DNA of 64,000 nt from JACVRX01 sp963819885 (GTDB lineage Bacteria > Actinomycetota > Actinomycetes > Jiangellales > Jiangellaceae): contig CAWFXV010000030.1 of NCBI GenBank assembly GCA_963819885.1, positions 310,001-374,000 of the forward strand. The letters run 5' to 3'. Below are positions 8,998-20,504 of this stretch, piece after piece (the stretch's first letter is position 1; every line of letters begins with the position of its first letter). A model generated the notes under the pieces. It saw nothing but the letters and a program-made list of their open reading frames with translations. It ran no database searches and was not told where the DNA came from. Position numbers and translations under genes: made by a program.

Positions 8998-11586
8998 GCC
9001 AAGAGGGGTAAGAGCGTCCGCGGGAAGAACCGCCAGGCCGAGCTCGGTGGCACCGGCCAACCGGTCGTGGCGGGGCACCACCCGAACGGTGTAGCCGAAC
9101 GGGCCGGTTCGCTGCAGGCTCACGTCGCCGTCGAAGCGGAAGCGGCCGTTTTCGTACTTGTCCGCCACCTCCAGCGAGCTGACCTGCGGCTCCCTCAACT
9201 GGTCGGACTCGTCCACCCGCCCGTACACGACCTGGACATCCACGTCGTCGGGTGAAAGCGAGCCGAGCGACACGAAGGCCCGGAGCTGCAGAGACTGCCC
9301 CATCTCGAACGCATCGGCGCCCGAGGAGCTCTCCACGTGCTCGATCGTGACGCCAGACCATGCCTCCCGTACCCGTGCCTTCCACGAGGCGAGCGCCTTG
9401 GCGCCGTCGTAGTCGTCGTTCAGTGCGCGGCACGACAGGGCCGCCGGCCGGTACAACTGCTCGACGTAGTCGCGGATCATCCGGGTGGCCTGCACCTTCG
9501 GGCCAAGCGAGGTCAGCGTCTGGCGGAGCATCTCCAGCCACCGGCGGGGCACGCCACCGCCGTCGACGTCGTAGAAGCGCGGTATCACCTGCTGCTCGAT
9601 GATGTCGTAGAGAGCGGCGGCCTCGAGGTCGTCACGGTGCTCGGCGTCCTCGACGCCCTCGGCCGAAGGGATCGCCCAGCCGAACTCGGGGCCGAACCAC
9701 TCGTCCCACCAGCCGTCGCGGATGGACAGGTTCAGCGCACCGTTCAGGGCCGCCTTCATGCCCGATGTACCGCATGCCTCGTACGGTCGCAGCGGGTTGT
9801 TCAGCCACACGTCGCAGCCCGGATACAGCGGCTGGGCCAAGGCAATGTCGTAGTCGGGCAGGAAGACGATCCGATGCCGGACGTCGGCCTCGTCGGTGAA
9901 ACGCACCATCTCCTGGATAAGCCGCTTGCCACCGTCATCGGCCGGATGGGCCTTGCCGGCGATGACGATCTGGGCCGGCCGCTGCGGATGTAGCAGGATC
10001 GCCCGAAGGCGGTCCCGATCACGCAGCATCAGGGTGAGTCGCTTGTACGACGGCACCCGGCGGGCGAACCCGATCGTGAGCACGTCGGGGTCAAGGACAC
10101 CGTCGATCCAGCCGAGCTCGGCCTCGCTCGCCCCTCGTTGCCGAGCGGACTCACGCAATCGCCGGCGGGCCTCCTGCACCAGCCGCTCGCGCAACACCCG
10201 CTTGGTGGACCAGATATCGGCGTCGCGCACCTTCGCGGCGGCCTGCTCCCACCCTTCCCCGCGTTCCACCAGGTCGGTGCCGCCGGCGCGGCGGGCCAGC
10301 CGCATGACCTCCGGAGCCACCCAGGTCGGCGCATGCACGCCGTTGGTCACCGCCGCGATCGGGATCTCGTTCTGGTCGAACGCGGGCCACAGCCCGGCGA
10401 ACATCTCCCGGCTGACCTGGCCGTGTAACCGGCTTACGCCGTTGGCACGCTGGGCCAGCCGCAGGCCCATGACCGCCATGTTGAAGACCTCGGGATCTCC
10501 GCCCGGATAGTCCTCCGCGCCCAGGGCGAGGATCCGTTCGACCGGCAGGCCCGGCGAGGCGTTGTCGCCGCCGAAGTACTGCTGCATCAGGTCGCGCGGG
10601 AAGCGGTCGATGCCCGCAGGCACCGGGGTATGCGTCGTGAAGACCGTGCCCGACCTGGCCGCCTCCAGCGCGGAATCCAGGTTCAGCCCATGCTCCTCGG
10701 TGAGCTCACGGATGCGTTCCAAGCCGAGAAAACCGGCATGCCCCTCGTTGGTGTGGAAGACCTCGGGGGCCGGTGTGCCCGTCACCCGGCTGTAGATGCG
10801 CAGCGCGCGCACTCCGCCGATGCCGAGCAGCATTTCCTGCTGGAGCCGATGCTCTCCTCCCCCGCCGTAAAGCCGGTCGGTGACCTCGCGTTCGGACTGG
10901 CCGTTCTCCTCGACGTCCGAGTCCAGCATCAGCAACGGCACCCGGCCGACCTGTGCGAGCCAGACCGCGGCAGCCAGCCGTCCGTCACCGGGCAGGTTGA
11001 CGTACACCCGAACCGGTGACCCATCAGCGTCGCGGAGTGGGTTCAACGGCAGGTTGTTGGGGTCGACCAGCGGGTATCGCTCTTGCTGCCAGCCCTCCCG
11101 CGAGAGCGACTGCACGAAGTAGCCGTGCCGATACAGCAGGCCGACCCCGACGATCGGTACGCCCAGATCGCTGGCCGCTTTCAGATGGTCACCTGCCAGG
11201 ACGCCCAGCCCGCCGGAGTACTGCGGCAGCACATGGGTGATGCCGAACTCCGGTGAGAAGTACGCAATCGTGCGAGGCGCATCACTGTCGGCGTGCTGGT
11301 ACCAGCGGTCCTCGGTCAGGTATCGCTGGAGGTCCTGGTGCGCACTGCGGATCTTGTTGAGGAATGCCTGGTCCGAGGCGAGCGCCTGCAACCGTTCCGG
11401 AGGGACCTCACCGAGCAGCCGGACGGGATCGCGCCGGACGGTCTCCCACAGCGACGGGTCGACGGCCGCGAACACCTCTTGGGTGGGCGGGTGCCAGGAC
11501 CAGCGGAGGTTGTCCACCAGCTCGCCCAAAGGGGCCAACGCCTCGGGCAGCACGGTTCGGACGGTAAGTCGTCGGATGGCTCGCAC
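8995..11586 (-). CDS. glgP: Alpha-glucan phosphorylase (GlgP/MalP family)
   Basis: Phosphorolyses alpha-1,4-glucans to glucose-1-phosphate, with PLP as cofactor. The N-terminal DUF3417 segment (LGELVDNLRWSWHPPTQEVF) marks the actinobacterial/archaeal phosphorylase type. The PLP-binding Lys lies in GTSGMKAALNGALNLS at about residue 608, and the substrate loop ACGTSGM precedes it. Length 863 agrees with this subfamily. The ATG at 11586 faces the sigma/anti-sigma fusion gene across about 150 bases that must hold divergent promoters. Gene direction is opposite to the glgE operon. In bacteria with GlgE, this enzyme may also act in the reverse direction on maltose-1-phosphate-derived chains, but that is inference. 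Confidence 0.95.
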   Translation of the reverse strand: MRAIRRLTVRTVLPEALAPLGELVDNLRWSWHPPTQEVFAAVDPSLWETVRRDPVRLLGEVPPERLQALASDQAFLNKIRSAHQDLQRYLTEDRWYQHADSDAPRTIAYFSPEFGITHVLPQYSGGLGVLAGDHLKAASDLGVPIVGVGLLYRHGYFVQSLSREGWQQERYPLVDPNNLPLNPLRDADGSPVRVYVNLPGDGRLAAAVWLAQVGRVPLLMLDSDVEENGQSEREVTDRLYGGGGEHRLQQEMLLGIGGVRALRIYSRVTGTPAPEVFHTNEGHAGFLGLERIRELTEEHGLNLDSALEAARSGTVFTTHTPVPAGIDRFPRDLMQQYFGGDNASPGLPVERILALGAEDYPGGDPEVFNMAVMGLRLAQRANGVSRLHGQVSREMFAGLWPAFDQNEIPIAAVTNGVHAPTWVAPEVMRLARRAGGTDLVERGEGWEQAAAKVRDADIWSTKRVLRERLVQEARRRLRESARQRGASEAELGWIDGVLDPDVLTIGFARRVPSYKRLTLMLRDRDRLRAILLHPQRPAQIVIAGKAHPADDGGKRLIQEMVRFTDEADVRHRIVFLPDYDIALAQPLYPGCDVWLNNPLRPYEACGTSGMKAALNGALNLSIRDGWWDEWFGPEFGWAIPSAEGVEDAEHRDDLEAAALYDIIEQQVIPRFYDVDGGGVPRRWLEMLRQTLTSLGPKVQATRMIRDYVEQLYRPAALSCRALNDDYDGAKALASWKARVREAWSGVTIEHVESSSGADAFEMGQSLQLRAFVSLGSLSPDDVDVQVVYGRVDESDQLREPQVSSLEVADKYENGRFRFDGDVSLQRTGPFGYTVRVVPRHDRLAGATELGLAVLPADALTPLG

Positions 11587-11737
11587 CCGCGTACGGTACG
11601 CGGTCCCGCACGGTGATCCTGCGCTGGCTATCCCGGCATCCGGACGTGTCGTCTCCGTCGGATTCCGGTCTGTTGCCCATCCAGTGAACGCACGGCTCCG
11701 AAACCCAGTAGGGACACCAGGGGTGAGGAGACCGGCG

Positions 11738-12385
11738 ATGCGGCCAGCGCAGCGGGCGCGCCAGGAACGTCAGGCAGGCTCACGCAGCCATGATCTGCAC
11801 GACGACAACGGTCTACGTGATGCGTATCAGGCCCACGGGCCAGAGCTTTACCGCTTCGCGCGGCGGGCGCTGCACGACGACGACGCTGCCCGCGACGTTG
11901 TGCAGGAGACGTTCTTGCGGGCCTGGCGCGCTGCCGACCGGTACGACCCAGCGATGGGCAGCCTGCGGGTCTGGCTGTTCGCCATCGCTGGCAATGTCGT
12001 CGTCGACGAGGCACGCCGCAAAGCCGCCAGGCGCTCGTCGGTGTCGGGGATCGGGTACGCCATCGCCCCGAAACCACCGGAGCTGCCGCTCGAGCCGGTC
12101 GCCGTGCGGGTCAGCGCACCGGCAGTCGAGTCGACCGCCGAGGTGGTTCCACACACCTGGGGAATGGAGATCAAGCTCACTGGCAGCGGGTTCGATCCCG
12201 GCCTGGCCTATCGGGTCTTCGTCCGCGCTCGCGATGGCCGCGAGGTGAGCGCCGGGGAGTTCGTCGGCACGGGACCGGCGACGATGCACTGCAACCTCAA
12301 CACCTCGGTGCTGAGGGCCGATGCCATCGGATTCCGGGTCGTGGACGAAGAAGGTCAACAGGTGATGACGTCGTCACTTCCGTGA
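11738..12385 (+). CDS. Sigma-70 region 2 fused to an anti-sigma-factor-like C-terminal domain
   Basis: Residues about 20-90 are ECF sigma region 2: YRFARRALHDDDAARDVVQETFLRAWRAADRY, then LRVWLFAIAGNVVVDEARRKA. Region 4, needed for -35 binding, is absent. After a short linker at about residues 93-107, residues 108-215 instead resemble the extracytoplasmic end of an actinobacterial anti-sigma factor (VVPHTWGMEIKLTGSGF, FVGTGPATMHCNLNTSVL). The zinc finger and transmembrane helix of the anti-sigma are also missing. The simplest reading is an in-frame deletion joining a sigma gene to its downstream anti-sigma gene. The ATG at 11738 has GAGGAG seven bases upstream, so it is translatable. Function is unknown: it may bind core polymerase without directing it, or be a relic. 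Confidence 0.75.
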   Translation: MRPAQRARQERQAGSRSHDLHDDNGLRDAYQAHGPELYRFARRALHDDDAARDVVQETFLRAWRAADRYDPAMGSLRVWLFAIAGNVVVDEARRKAARRSSVSGIGYAIAPKPPELPLEPVAVRVSAPAVESTAEVVPHTWGMEIKLTGSGFDPGLAYRVFVRARDGREVSAGEFVGTGPATMHCNLNTSVLRADAIGFRVVDEEGQQVMTSSLP

Positions 12386-12394
12386 TCGACTCGC

Positions 12395-12400
12395 TAGCTT
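12395..12400 (+). promoter_or_regulatory. -10 hexamer TAGCTT before glgE
   Basis: TAGCTT fits TANNNT and is followed by six bases and then the glgE ATG at 12407, which has no ribosome site. A leaderless transcript for the glgE-treS-mak-glgB operon is likely, independent of the fusion gene that ends 21 bases before glgE. No clear -35 is seen. Confidence 0.45.
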
Positions 12401-12406
12401 TGGCAC

Positions 12407-14400
<1,994 letters not shown>

Positions 14401-14404
<4 letters not shown>

Positions 14405-16092
14405 ACGGCGATGACCATCTGCCGGCGGCGGGGACCGATCCCGATTGGTTCAAGCGTGCCGTCTTCTACGAGGTCCTCGTCCGCGCGTTCAAGGACTCCG
14501 ATGGAGACGGCGCCGGTGACCTTCGTGGGCTCACCGACAAGCTGGATTATCTGCACTGGCTCGGCGTCGACTGTCTCTGGCTGCCGCCGTTCTATCCCTC
14601 ACCGCTGCGCGACGGCGGATACGACGTCGCGGACTACAAAGGCGTCCTGCCGGAGTTCGGCACGTTGGAGGACTTCAGTCGGTTCGTTCGGCTGGCGCAC
14701 GACCGCAGGATGCGGGTGATCATCGACTTCGTCATGAACCACACCAGTGACCAGCACGCGTGGTTCCAGGCGTCGCGAGAAAGCCCCGACGGGCCCTACG
14801 GCGACTTCTACGTCTGGGCGGACGACGACACCGGTTATCCCGACGCTCGGATCATCTTCGTGGACACCGAGACATCGAACTGGACTTTCGATCCGGTACG
14901 CAGGCAGTACTTCTGGCACCGCTTCTTCAGCCATCAGCCCGACCTGAACTACGACAACCCGGCCGTTGGTGAGGCCATCATCGACGCCCTGCGGTTCTGG
15001 CTGGACCTGGGGATCGACGGCTTCCGCCTCGACGCCGTGCCGTATCTGTTCGAGGAGGAGGGGACGAACTGCGAGAACCTCCCCAGAACCCACAGCTTCC
15101 TCAAGCAGGTCCGCAAGGTGATCGACGACGAATACCCGGACACCGTGCTGCTCTCCGAGGCCAACCAGTGGCCGGCCGACGTCGTCGAGTACTTCGGCGA
15201 GTTCTCCGCCGGCGGCGACGAATGTCACATGGCCTTTCACTTCCCGGTGATGCCGCGCATCTTCATGGCAGTTCGCCGCGAGTCCAGATACCCGGTCTCG
15301 GAGATCATGGCCCAGACCCCGCTCATCCCAGCCAACTGCCAGTGGGGGATCTTCCTGCGCAACCACGACGAGCTCACCCTCGAGATGGTGACCGACGACG
15401 AGCGCGACTACATGTGGACCGAATACGCCAAGGACCCCCGGATGAAGGCGAACATCGGCATTCGTAGGCGGCTGGCGCCCCTGTTGGAGAACGACACCGA
15501 CCAGATCGAGCTGTTCACGGCCATGTTGCTCTCGCTGCCAGGTTCTCCGGTGCTCTATTACGGGGACGAGATAGGGATGGGCGACAACATCTGGCTGGGC
15601 GACCGCGACAGCGTTCGCACCCCGATGCAATGGACGCCGGATCGCAACGCCGGGTTCTCCACCGCCGAGCCGGGCCGGCTGACCCTGCCCGTGGTCATGG
15701 ACGCGGTCTACGGCTACCAGGTCACCAATGTGGAGTCCTACCTCACCAACACGTCGTCGCTGCTGCACTGGACGAGGCACATGATCGAGGTGCGCAAGCA
15801 GAACCCGGCCTTCGGACTGGGCGACTTCACCGACATCGGCGGCTCAAACCCCAGCGTGCTGTCCTACGTGCGCGAGTTCGGCGACGACGTAGTGCTGTGC
15901 GTCAACAACCTCTCGCGTTTCCCCCAGCCGGTCGAGCTCGACCTGCGCCGTCACGAAGGCTGCCAGCCGATCGAGCTGATGGGCGGTGTTCGGTTCCCGC
16001 CGATCGGTGAGCTGCCTTACCTGCTCACCCTCGCACCGCACGGGTTCTACTGGTTCCGGCTGGTCCCGCAGGTCGTGGAGACCACCCCATGA
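14401..16092 (+). CDS. treS: Trehalose synthase TreS (maltose alpha-D-glucosyltransferase)
   Basis: Interconverts trehalose and maltose and feeds maltose to the next gene's kinase. It is a GH13_16 enzyme: WFKRAVFYEVLVRAFKDSDGDG at the N-terminus, nucleophile Asp in DGFRLDAVPYLFEEEGT, acid Glu in LLSEANQWPADVVEYFG, stabilising Asp in LRNHDELTLEMV. Predicted length 563 is slightly short but complete. I use the ATG at 14401, which overlaps the glgE stop (ATGA); the frame is open far upstream within glgE but that is shadow. A separate maltokinase follows, rather than a TreS-Mak fusion. Confidence 0.96.
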
Positions 16093-17465
16093 CCGTCGAT
16101 GCGGTTGCCGCGCTGCTGCCCGCCTGGTTGCCCCACCAGCGGTGGTTCGGGGGCAAGAACCAGCCCATCGACGGGCTGACGGTCGTGGCCGCGACCCGGC
16201 TGCGGGACCGCGAGCCGGAGTTCTGGCACCTACTCGTCAAGGTGACCCAGGGCGAGGACGTCGACGTGTACCAGGTTCCGGTGAGCCTTCGGGACCGCGC
16301 CGGTGACCGGCTCGAACATGTCCTGCTGGGAGAAGTCGACGGGCGGTTCGTCTATGACGCCCTGCACGACAAGGAGGCGACCGCGGAACTGCTGCGGCGC
16401 TTCGAGGACCAGGATCAGCTGGAAACCCTGACCTTCCATACCGAGCCCGATGCACTCCTGCCGATGGGCGAGCCGTCACTCGTGCTCACCGCCGAGCAGA
16501 GCAACACGTCGCTGGCCTATGGCGGCGCGGCGCTGCTGAAAGTGTTCCGCCGACTGGTTCCTGGTGTGAATCCCGACGTGGAGATTCACGACGCCTTGAC
16601 CCGGGCGGGCTGCGAGTACGTCGCGCCGCTGCTGGGCTGGCTTGACGGTACGTGGACCGACGATGCGGGCAGGCGTCGGGCCGCCGGCCTCGCGATGCTG
16701 CAGAAGTTCCTGGTGACCGCCACCGACGGTTGGGCGCTCGCCACCACGAGCGTCCGCGACCTCTACGCCGAGGCTGACCTGCGCGCCGACGAGGTGGGCG
16801 GGGACTTCGCCGGTGAGTCCGAACGGCTGGGCATGGCGACCGCCGAGGTACACGCCTGCCTGGCCGATGTCCTCCCGGTCCGAACTCTCTACCGCGACGA
16901 GATAGCGGCCATGGCGACCCGAATGGGCGAACGCCTCGACGATGCCGTCGAAGTCGCCCCGGAGCTGCTTCCCTACGCTCCCTCGCTCGCCAAGGCGTTC
17001 GATGCTCTCGCCGACCTCGACGACGTGATTCCAGCTCAGCGCATTCACGGCGACTATCACCTCGGCCAGGTGATCCGCACGGTGGTTGGTTGGAAACTGG
17101 TCGACTTCGAAGGGGAGCCGGAAAAGCCGCTGGCTGAGCGGGTTGCGCTCGACTCGCCGGTCCGCGACGTCGCGGCGATGCTGCGCTCGTTCGACTACGC
17201 GGCGCGCCACTTGCAGATCGTCGATCACCCCGACAACGAGCAGATCGCATACCGAGCGGACGAGTGGGCCGAACGCAACCGCTCCGCCTTTTGCAATGGT
17301 TACGCCAAGAGCTCAGGCCGCGATCCTCGCGACGCCGACGTGCTCCTGCGCGCCTACGAAACCGACAAGGTCGTCTACGAGGCCGTGTACGAGGCCCGAA
17401 ACCGACCGTCCTGGCTGGCAATTCCGCTCGCCGGGGCCGAACGCCTGGCAGGGGTGACGCCATGA
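16089..17465 (+). CDS. mak: Maltokinase Mak (Pep2)
   Basis: Phosphorylates maltose with ATP to alpha-maltose-1-phosphate, the GlgE donor. The aminoglycoside-phosphotransferase-like kinase fold shows KVFRRLVPGVNPDVE (ATP-binding Lys), the catalytic loop RIHGDYHLGQVI, and the metal Asp in LVDFEGEPEKPL. The N-terminal cap (LLPAWLPHQRWFGGKNQP) is specific to maltokinases. Length 458 is normal. It overlaps treS by four bases and glgB by four bases, so the four-gene operon is translationally coupled throughout. Confidence 0.96.
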   Translation: MTVDAVAALLPAWLPHQRWFGGKNQPIDGLTVVAATRLRDREPEFWHLLVKVTQGEDVDVYQVPVSLRDRAGDRLEHVLLGEVDGRFVYDALHDKEATAELLRRFEDQDQLETLTFHTEPDALLPMGEPSLVLTAEQSNTSLAYGGAALLKVFRRLVPGVNPDVEIHDALTRAGCEYVAPLLGWLDGTWTDDAGRRRAAGLAMLQKFLVTATDGWALATTSVRDLYAEADLRADEVGGDFAGESERLGMATAEVHACLADVLPVRTLYRDEIAAMATRMGERLDDAVEVAPELLPYAPSLAKAFDALADLDDVIPAQRIHGDYHLGQVIRTVVGWKLVDFEGEPEKPLAERVALDSPVRDVAAMLRSFDYAARHLQIVDHPDNEQIAYRADEWAERNRSAFCNGYAKSSGRDPRDADVLLRAYETDKVVYEAVYEARNRPSWLAIPLAGAERLAGVTP

Positions 17466-19408
17466 CCGACACCGTGTCTTTCCTCGGCGAAATCGATCTG
17501 CATCTGATCGGCGAAGGTCGGCACGAACAGTTGTGGGACGTCCTCGGCGCGCATGTCCGGACGTCGAACGGCGTGACCGGCACGTCCTTCGCGGTATGGG
17601 CACCGCGTGCCCGCGAGATTCGGCTGGCGGGCGACTTCAACTACTGGAGCGGTCAAGACCACCAGATGCGCCGCGTCGGAGACAGCGGTGTCTGGGAGCT
17701 GTTCGTCCCCGACGTCGGCGACGGCACCCGCTACAAGTACCTGGTCCATGGCGCGGATGGTTCGTGGAAGCTGCGCGCGGACCCGCTCGCGTTCCGAGCG
17801 GAGACGCCGCCGGCCACGGCGTCGGAGGTGTTCACCTCGGCCTATGTCTGGGACGACGCGGACTGGATGACCCGCCGAGCCGCTGTGGACACAGCGCACG
17901 ACCAACCGATGTCGGTCTACGAGGTGCACGTGGGATCGTGGCGGCGCGGCCGGTCCTATCGCGACCTGGCTGAGGATCTCACGGCGTACGTCGCGGATCG
18001 CGGCTTCACTCACGTCGAGCTGATGCCGGTCGCCGAGCACCCGTTCGGCGGCTCGTGGGGCTATCAGGTCACCTCGTACTTCGCGCCCACCTCCCGGTTC
18101 GGCTCGCCCGACGATTTCCGCTACCTGGTCGACCGGATGCACCAGGCCGGCATCGGTGTGCTGATGGACTGGGTGCCGGGACACTTCCCGAAGGACGACT
18201 GGGCGCTCGCATTCTTCGACGGGTCGAACCAGTACGAGCACCCGGACCCGCGCCGGGGAGAGCAGCCCGACTGGGGAACCTACGTGTTCGACTTCGGCCG
18301 CGCGGAGGTCCGCAACTTCCTGGTCGCCAATGCGATCTATTGGCTGGAGGAGTTCCACATCGACGGCCTGCGAGTCGATGCCGTCGCCTCGATGCTCTAC
18401 CTCGACTACTCCCGTCCCGCCGGAGCCTGGCTCCCCAACGTCCACGGCGGGCGCGAGAACCTGGAGGCCATCTCGTTCCTGCAGGAGGTCAACGCCACGG
18501 CGTACAAGCGCGTCCCGGGCATCATGATGATCGCGGAGGAGTCCACGGCCTGGCCGGGAGTGACCAAGCCGACCCATCTAGGCGGGCTGGGCTTCGGCCT
18601 CAAGTGGAACATGGGCTGGATGAACGACTCGCTCGGCTACATGACTCACAACGCGATTCATCGCCAGTACCACCACCACCAGATGACGTTTTCGCTGATG
18701 TACGCCTACAGCGAGAACTTCCTGCTGCCGCTGTCGCACGACGAAGTGGTGCACGGTAAGGGATCGCTGCTACGCAAGATGCCCGGCGATCGATGGCAGC
18801 AGCTGGCGAACCTGCGAGCCTTCTTCGCGCTGATGTGGGCACACCCGGGTAAGCAACTGCTGTTCATGGGCGGTGAGTTCGGCCAGGAAGCCGAATGGGC
18901 CGAGTCGCACGAGTTGGACTGGTGGCTGCTGGACCATCCCGAGCACGCTGGACTCCAGCGGCTCGTGACCGACCTCAACCGCATCTACCGGGACAGCCCC
19001 GCGCTGTTTACCCAGGACTCGGACCCGGCGGGCTTCGAATGGATCGACGCCAACGATGCCGCCGGCAACGTGTTCTCGTTCCTGCGCTGGGGTTCGGACG
19101 GGTCGGTGCTCGCGTGTATCGCGAACTTCTCTGCGCTTCCGCACGAGGGTTATCGGGTGGGGTTGCCCAAGGCCGGCCGGTGGACCGAGATCGTCAACAC
19201 CGACGCCACTGACTACGGCGGTTCCGGCGTCGGCAACCTCGGCACCGTCGAAACCGAGGACGTCACCTGGCATGCCCGGCCCGCCTCGGTCGCGCTGCGG
19301 CTGCCGCCATTGGGGACGCTGTGGCTGCGGCACGACGCAGCGGCCACGCCCGGGGTCGCTGCAGCAGATAACGCGGCAGAAATGGAGCGCCTCCGCGAAC
19401 CGGGCTGA
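17462..19408 (+). CDS. glgB: 1,4-alpha-glucan branching enzyme GlgB
   Basis: Introduces alpha-1,6 branches into the chains GlgE makes. A CBM48 domain (SFAVWAPRAREIRLAGDFNYW) precedes the GH13_9 barrel. The nucleophile Asp is in IDGLRVDAVASMLYLDYS, the acid Glu in MMIAEESTAWPGVTKP, and the third acid in LPLSHDEVVHGKGS. At 648 residues it is shorter than the 730-residue form because most of the extra N1 domain is missing; such short forms exist. I chose the ATG at 17462, which overlaps the mak stop; the frame is open inside mak. It is the last gene of the operon, and the 120 bases after it hold nothing I recognise. Confidence 0.96.
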   Translation: MTDTVSFLGEIDLHLIGEGRHEQLWDVLGAHVRTSNGVTGTSFAVWAPRAREIRLAGDFNYWSGQDHQMRRVGDSGVWELFVPDVGDGTRYKYLVHGADGSWKLRADPLAFRAETPPATASEVFTSAYVWDDADWMTRRAAVDTAHDQPMSVYEVHVGSWRRGRSYRDLAEDLTAYVADRGFTHVELMPVAEHPFGGSWGYQVTSYFAPTSRFGSPDDFRYLVDRMHQAGIGVLMDWVPGHFPKDDWALAFFDGSNQYEHPDPRRGEQPDWGTYVFDFGRAEVRNFLVANAIYWLEEFHIDGLRVDAVASMLYLDYSRPAGAWLPNVHGGRENLEAISFLQEVNATAYKRVPGIMMIAEESTAWPGVTKPTHLGGLGFGLKWNMGWMNDSLGYMTHNAIHRQYHHHQMTFSLMYAYSENFLLPLSHDEVVHGKGSLLRKMPGDRWQQLANLRAFFALMWAHPGKQLLFMGGEFGQEAEWAESHELDWWLLDHPEHAGLQRLVTDLNRIYRDSPALFTQDSDPAGFEWIDANDAAGNVFSFLRWGSDGSVLACIANFSALPHEGYRVGLPKAGRWTEIVNTDATDYGGSGVGNLGTVETEDVTWHARPASVALRLPPLGTLWLRHDAAATPGVAAADNAAEMERLREPG

Positions 19409-19529
19409 TTCGCCCCGAGCCGAGTCGAGGCCGCGAGTTCACGATCGGTGCCACGAACCGGACAAGGTCTCGCCCCAGCGGAGCGGATCGATGTCCGCGA
19501 TGTGCGCTACCGACCTGACGCAGCCGCAG

Positions 19530-20459
19530 TCAGAAGAGTGCGCTGGCCAGAGCGGAGCGCGCTTTTGCGACACGCGGGTCGGCCGAGCCGACCAGGTCGA
19601 ACAGTTCGAGCAGCCGCGTTCTGACCTGGTCGCGGTCCTCGCCGCTCACCCGCCGGACGGTGTCGACCAGCCGGGCGAACGCATCGTCGACCTTCCCGTC
19701 GGCGATCTCGAGGTCGGCCGCGGCGAGCTGGGCGCTGACATCGGCAGGATCGGCGTCCGCCGCGCGGCGGGCCGACGTGGGATCAGCCACGTTGACCCGC
19801 TGGAGCAGCTCGACCTGGGCCAGCCCCGCCTTCGCTTCCGGGTCAGCCGGAGAATCAGCCAGCATCGACCGGTAGGCTTCCGCGGCCGCGGCGAAGTCGC
19901 CCTTCTCGATCGCATCGGCGGCCGCGTCGAACCGCGGGTCATGTTGTGGTTCGGCCGTTGGCTCTGCGCTGTCTGCCTCGTCGGAGGTTTCCGCAACCCG
20001 AAGCCGGCCGGAGACCCCGTTCGTGGCTGCGACCTCGAGCAACTGGTCGATCACTTGGCGCACCTGCGGTTCGGGGATCGCGCCTTGGAACAGCGGCACC
20101 GGCTGGCCCTTGACGACAGCAAAGACGGAGGGGATCGACTGGACCTGGAATGCCGCGCTGAGCTGTGGGTTGGCGTCGACATCGACTTTGGCGAGCAGAA
20201 TCCTGCCGTCGTACTCGCGCGCCAGCTTTTCCAGGATCGGCGAAAGCTGCTTGCACGGCCCGCACCATTCGGCCCACAAGTCGATGACCACCGGAACCGT
20301 GAGGGACCGGGTGAGGACCTCGGCCTCGAAGGTGGCGTCTGTGACGTCGACGACCACGCTCGCCACTGCCCCGTTTCCAGCAGCACTCGCGGGCCGGGAC
20401 TTCGCCGCAAGACCAGACAGATCGACCGCACCAGGCCGCATGAAACTCTCCGCACTCAT
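19530..20459 (-). CDS. Thioredoxin-fold/TPR co-chaperone (YbbN/CnoX-like)
   Basis: A thioredoxin domain at about residues 35-140 with an intact WCGPC motif (LWAEWCGPCKQLSPIL) and the cis-Pro site IPSVFAV is followed by a TPR-like C-terminal half (DAAADAIEKGDFAAAAEAYRSML; VDDAFARLVDTVRRV). This matches actinobacterial 'tetratricopeptide repeat/co-chaperone YbbN' proteins of about 300 residues. E. coli CnoX binds oxidised clients and passes them to GroEL, and it lacks an active CXXC. The active pair here implies real redox activity. Convergent with glgB and on the same strand as the upstream mutase, with a 45-base gap. Confidence 0.88.
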   Translation of the reverse strand: MSAESFMRPGAVDLSGLAAKSRPASAAGNGAVASVVVDVTDATFEAEVLTRSLTVPVVIDLWAEWCGPCKQLSPILEKLAREYDGRILLAKVDVDANPQLSAAFQVQSIPSVFAVVKGQPVPLFQGAIPEPQVRQVIDQLLEVAATNGVSGRLRVAETSDEADSAEPTAEPQHDPRFDAAADAIEKGDFAAAAEAYRSMLADSPADPEAKAGLAQVELLQRVNVADPTSARRAADADPADVSAQLAAADLEIADGKVDDAFARLVDTVRRVSGEDRDQVRTRLLELFDLVGSADPRVAKARSALASALF

Positions 20460-20504
20460 GCGCTCATCCTCCCCCGAGGAGTGAATGCGCCGCCAACCCG
20501 GGCG

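Noticed and set aside
10630..11240. Plus-strand open frames within glgP
   Set aside because: Shadows of the glgP coding strand; no domain match.
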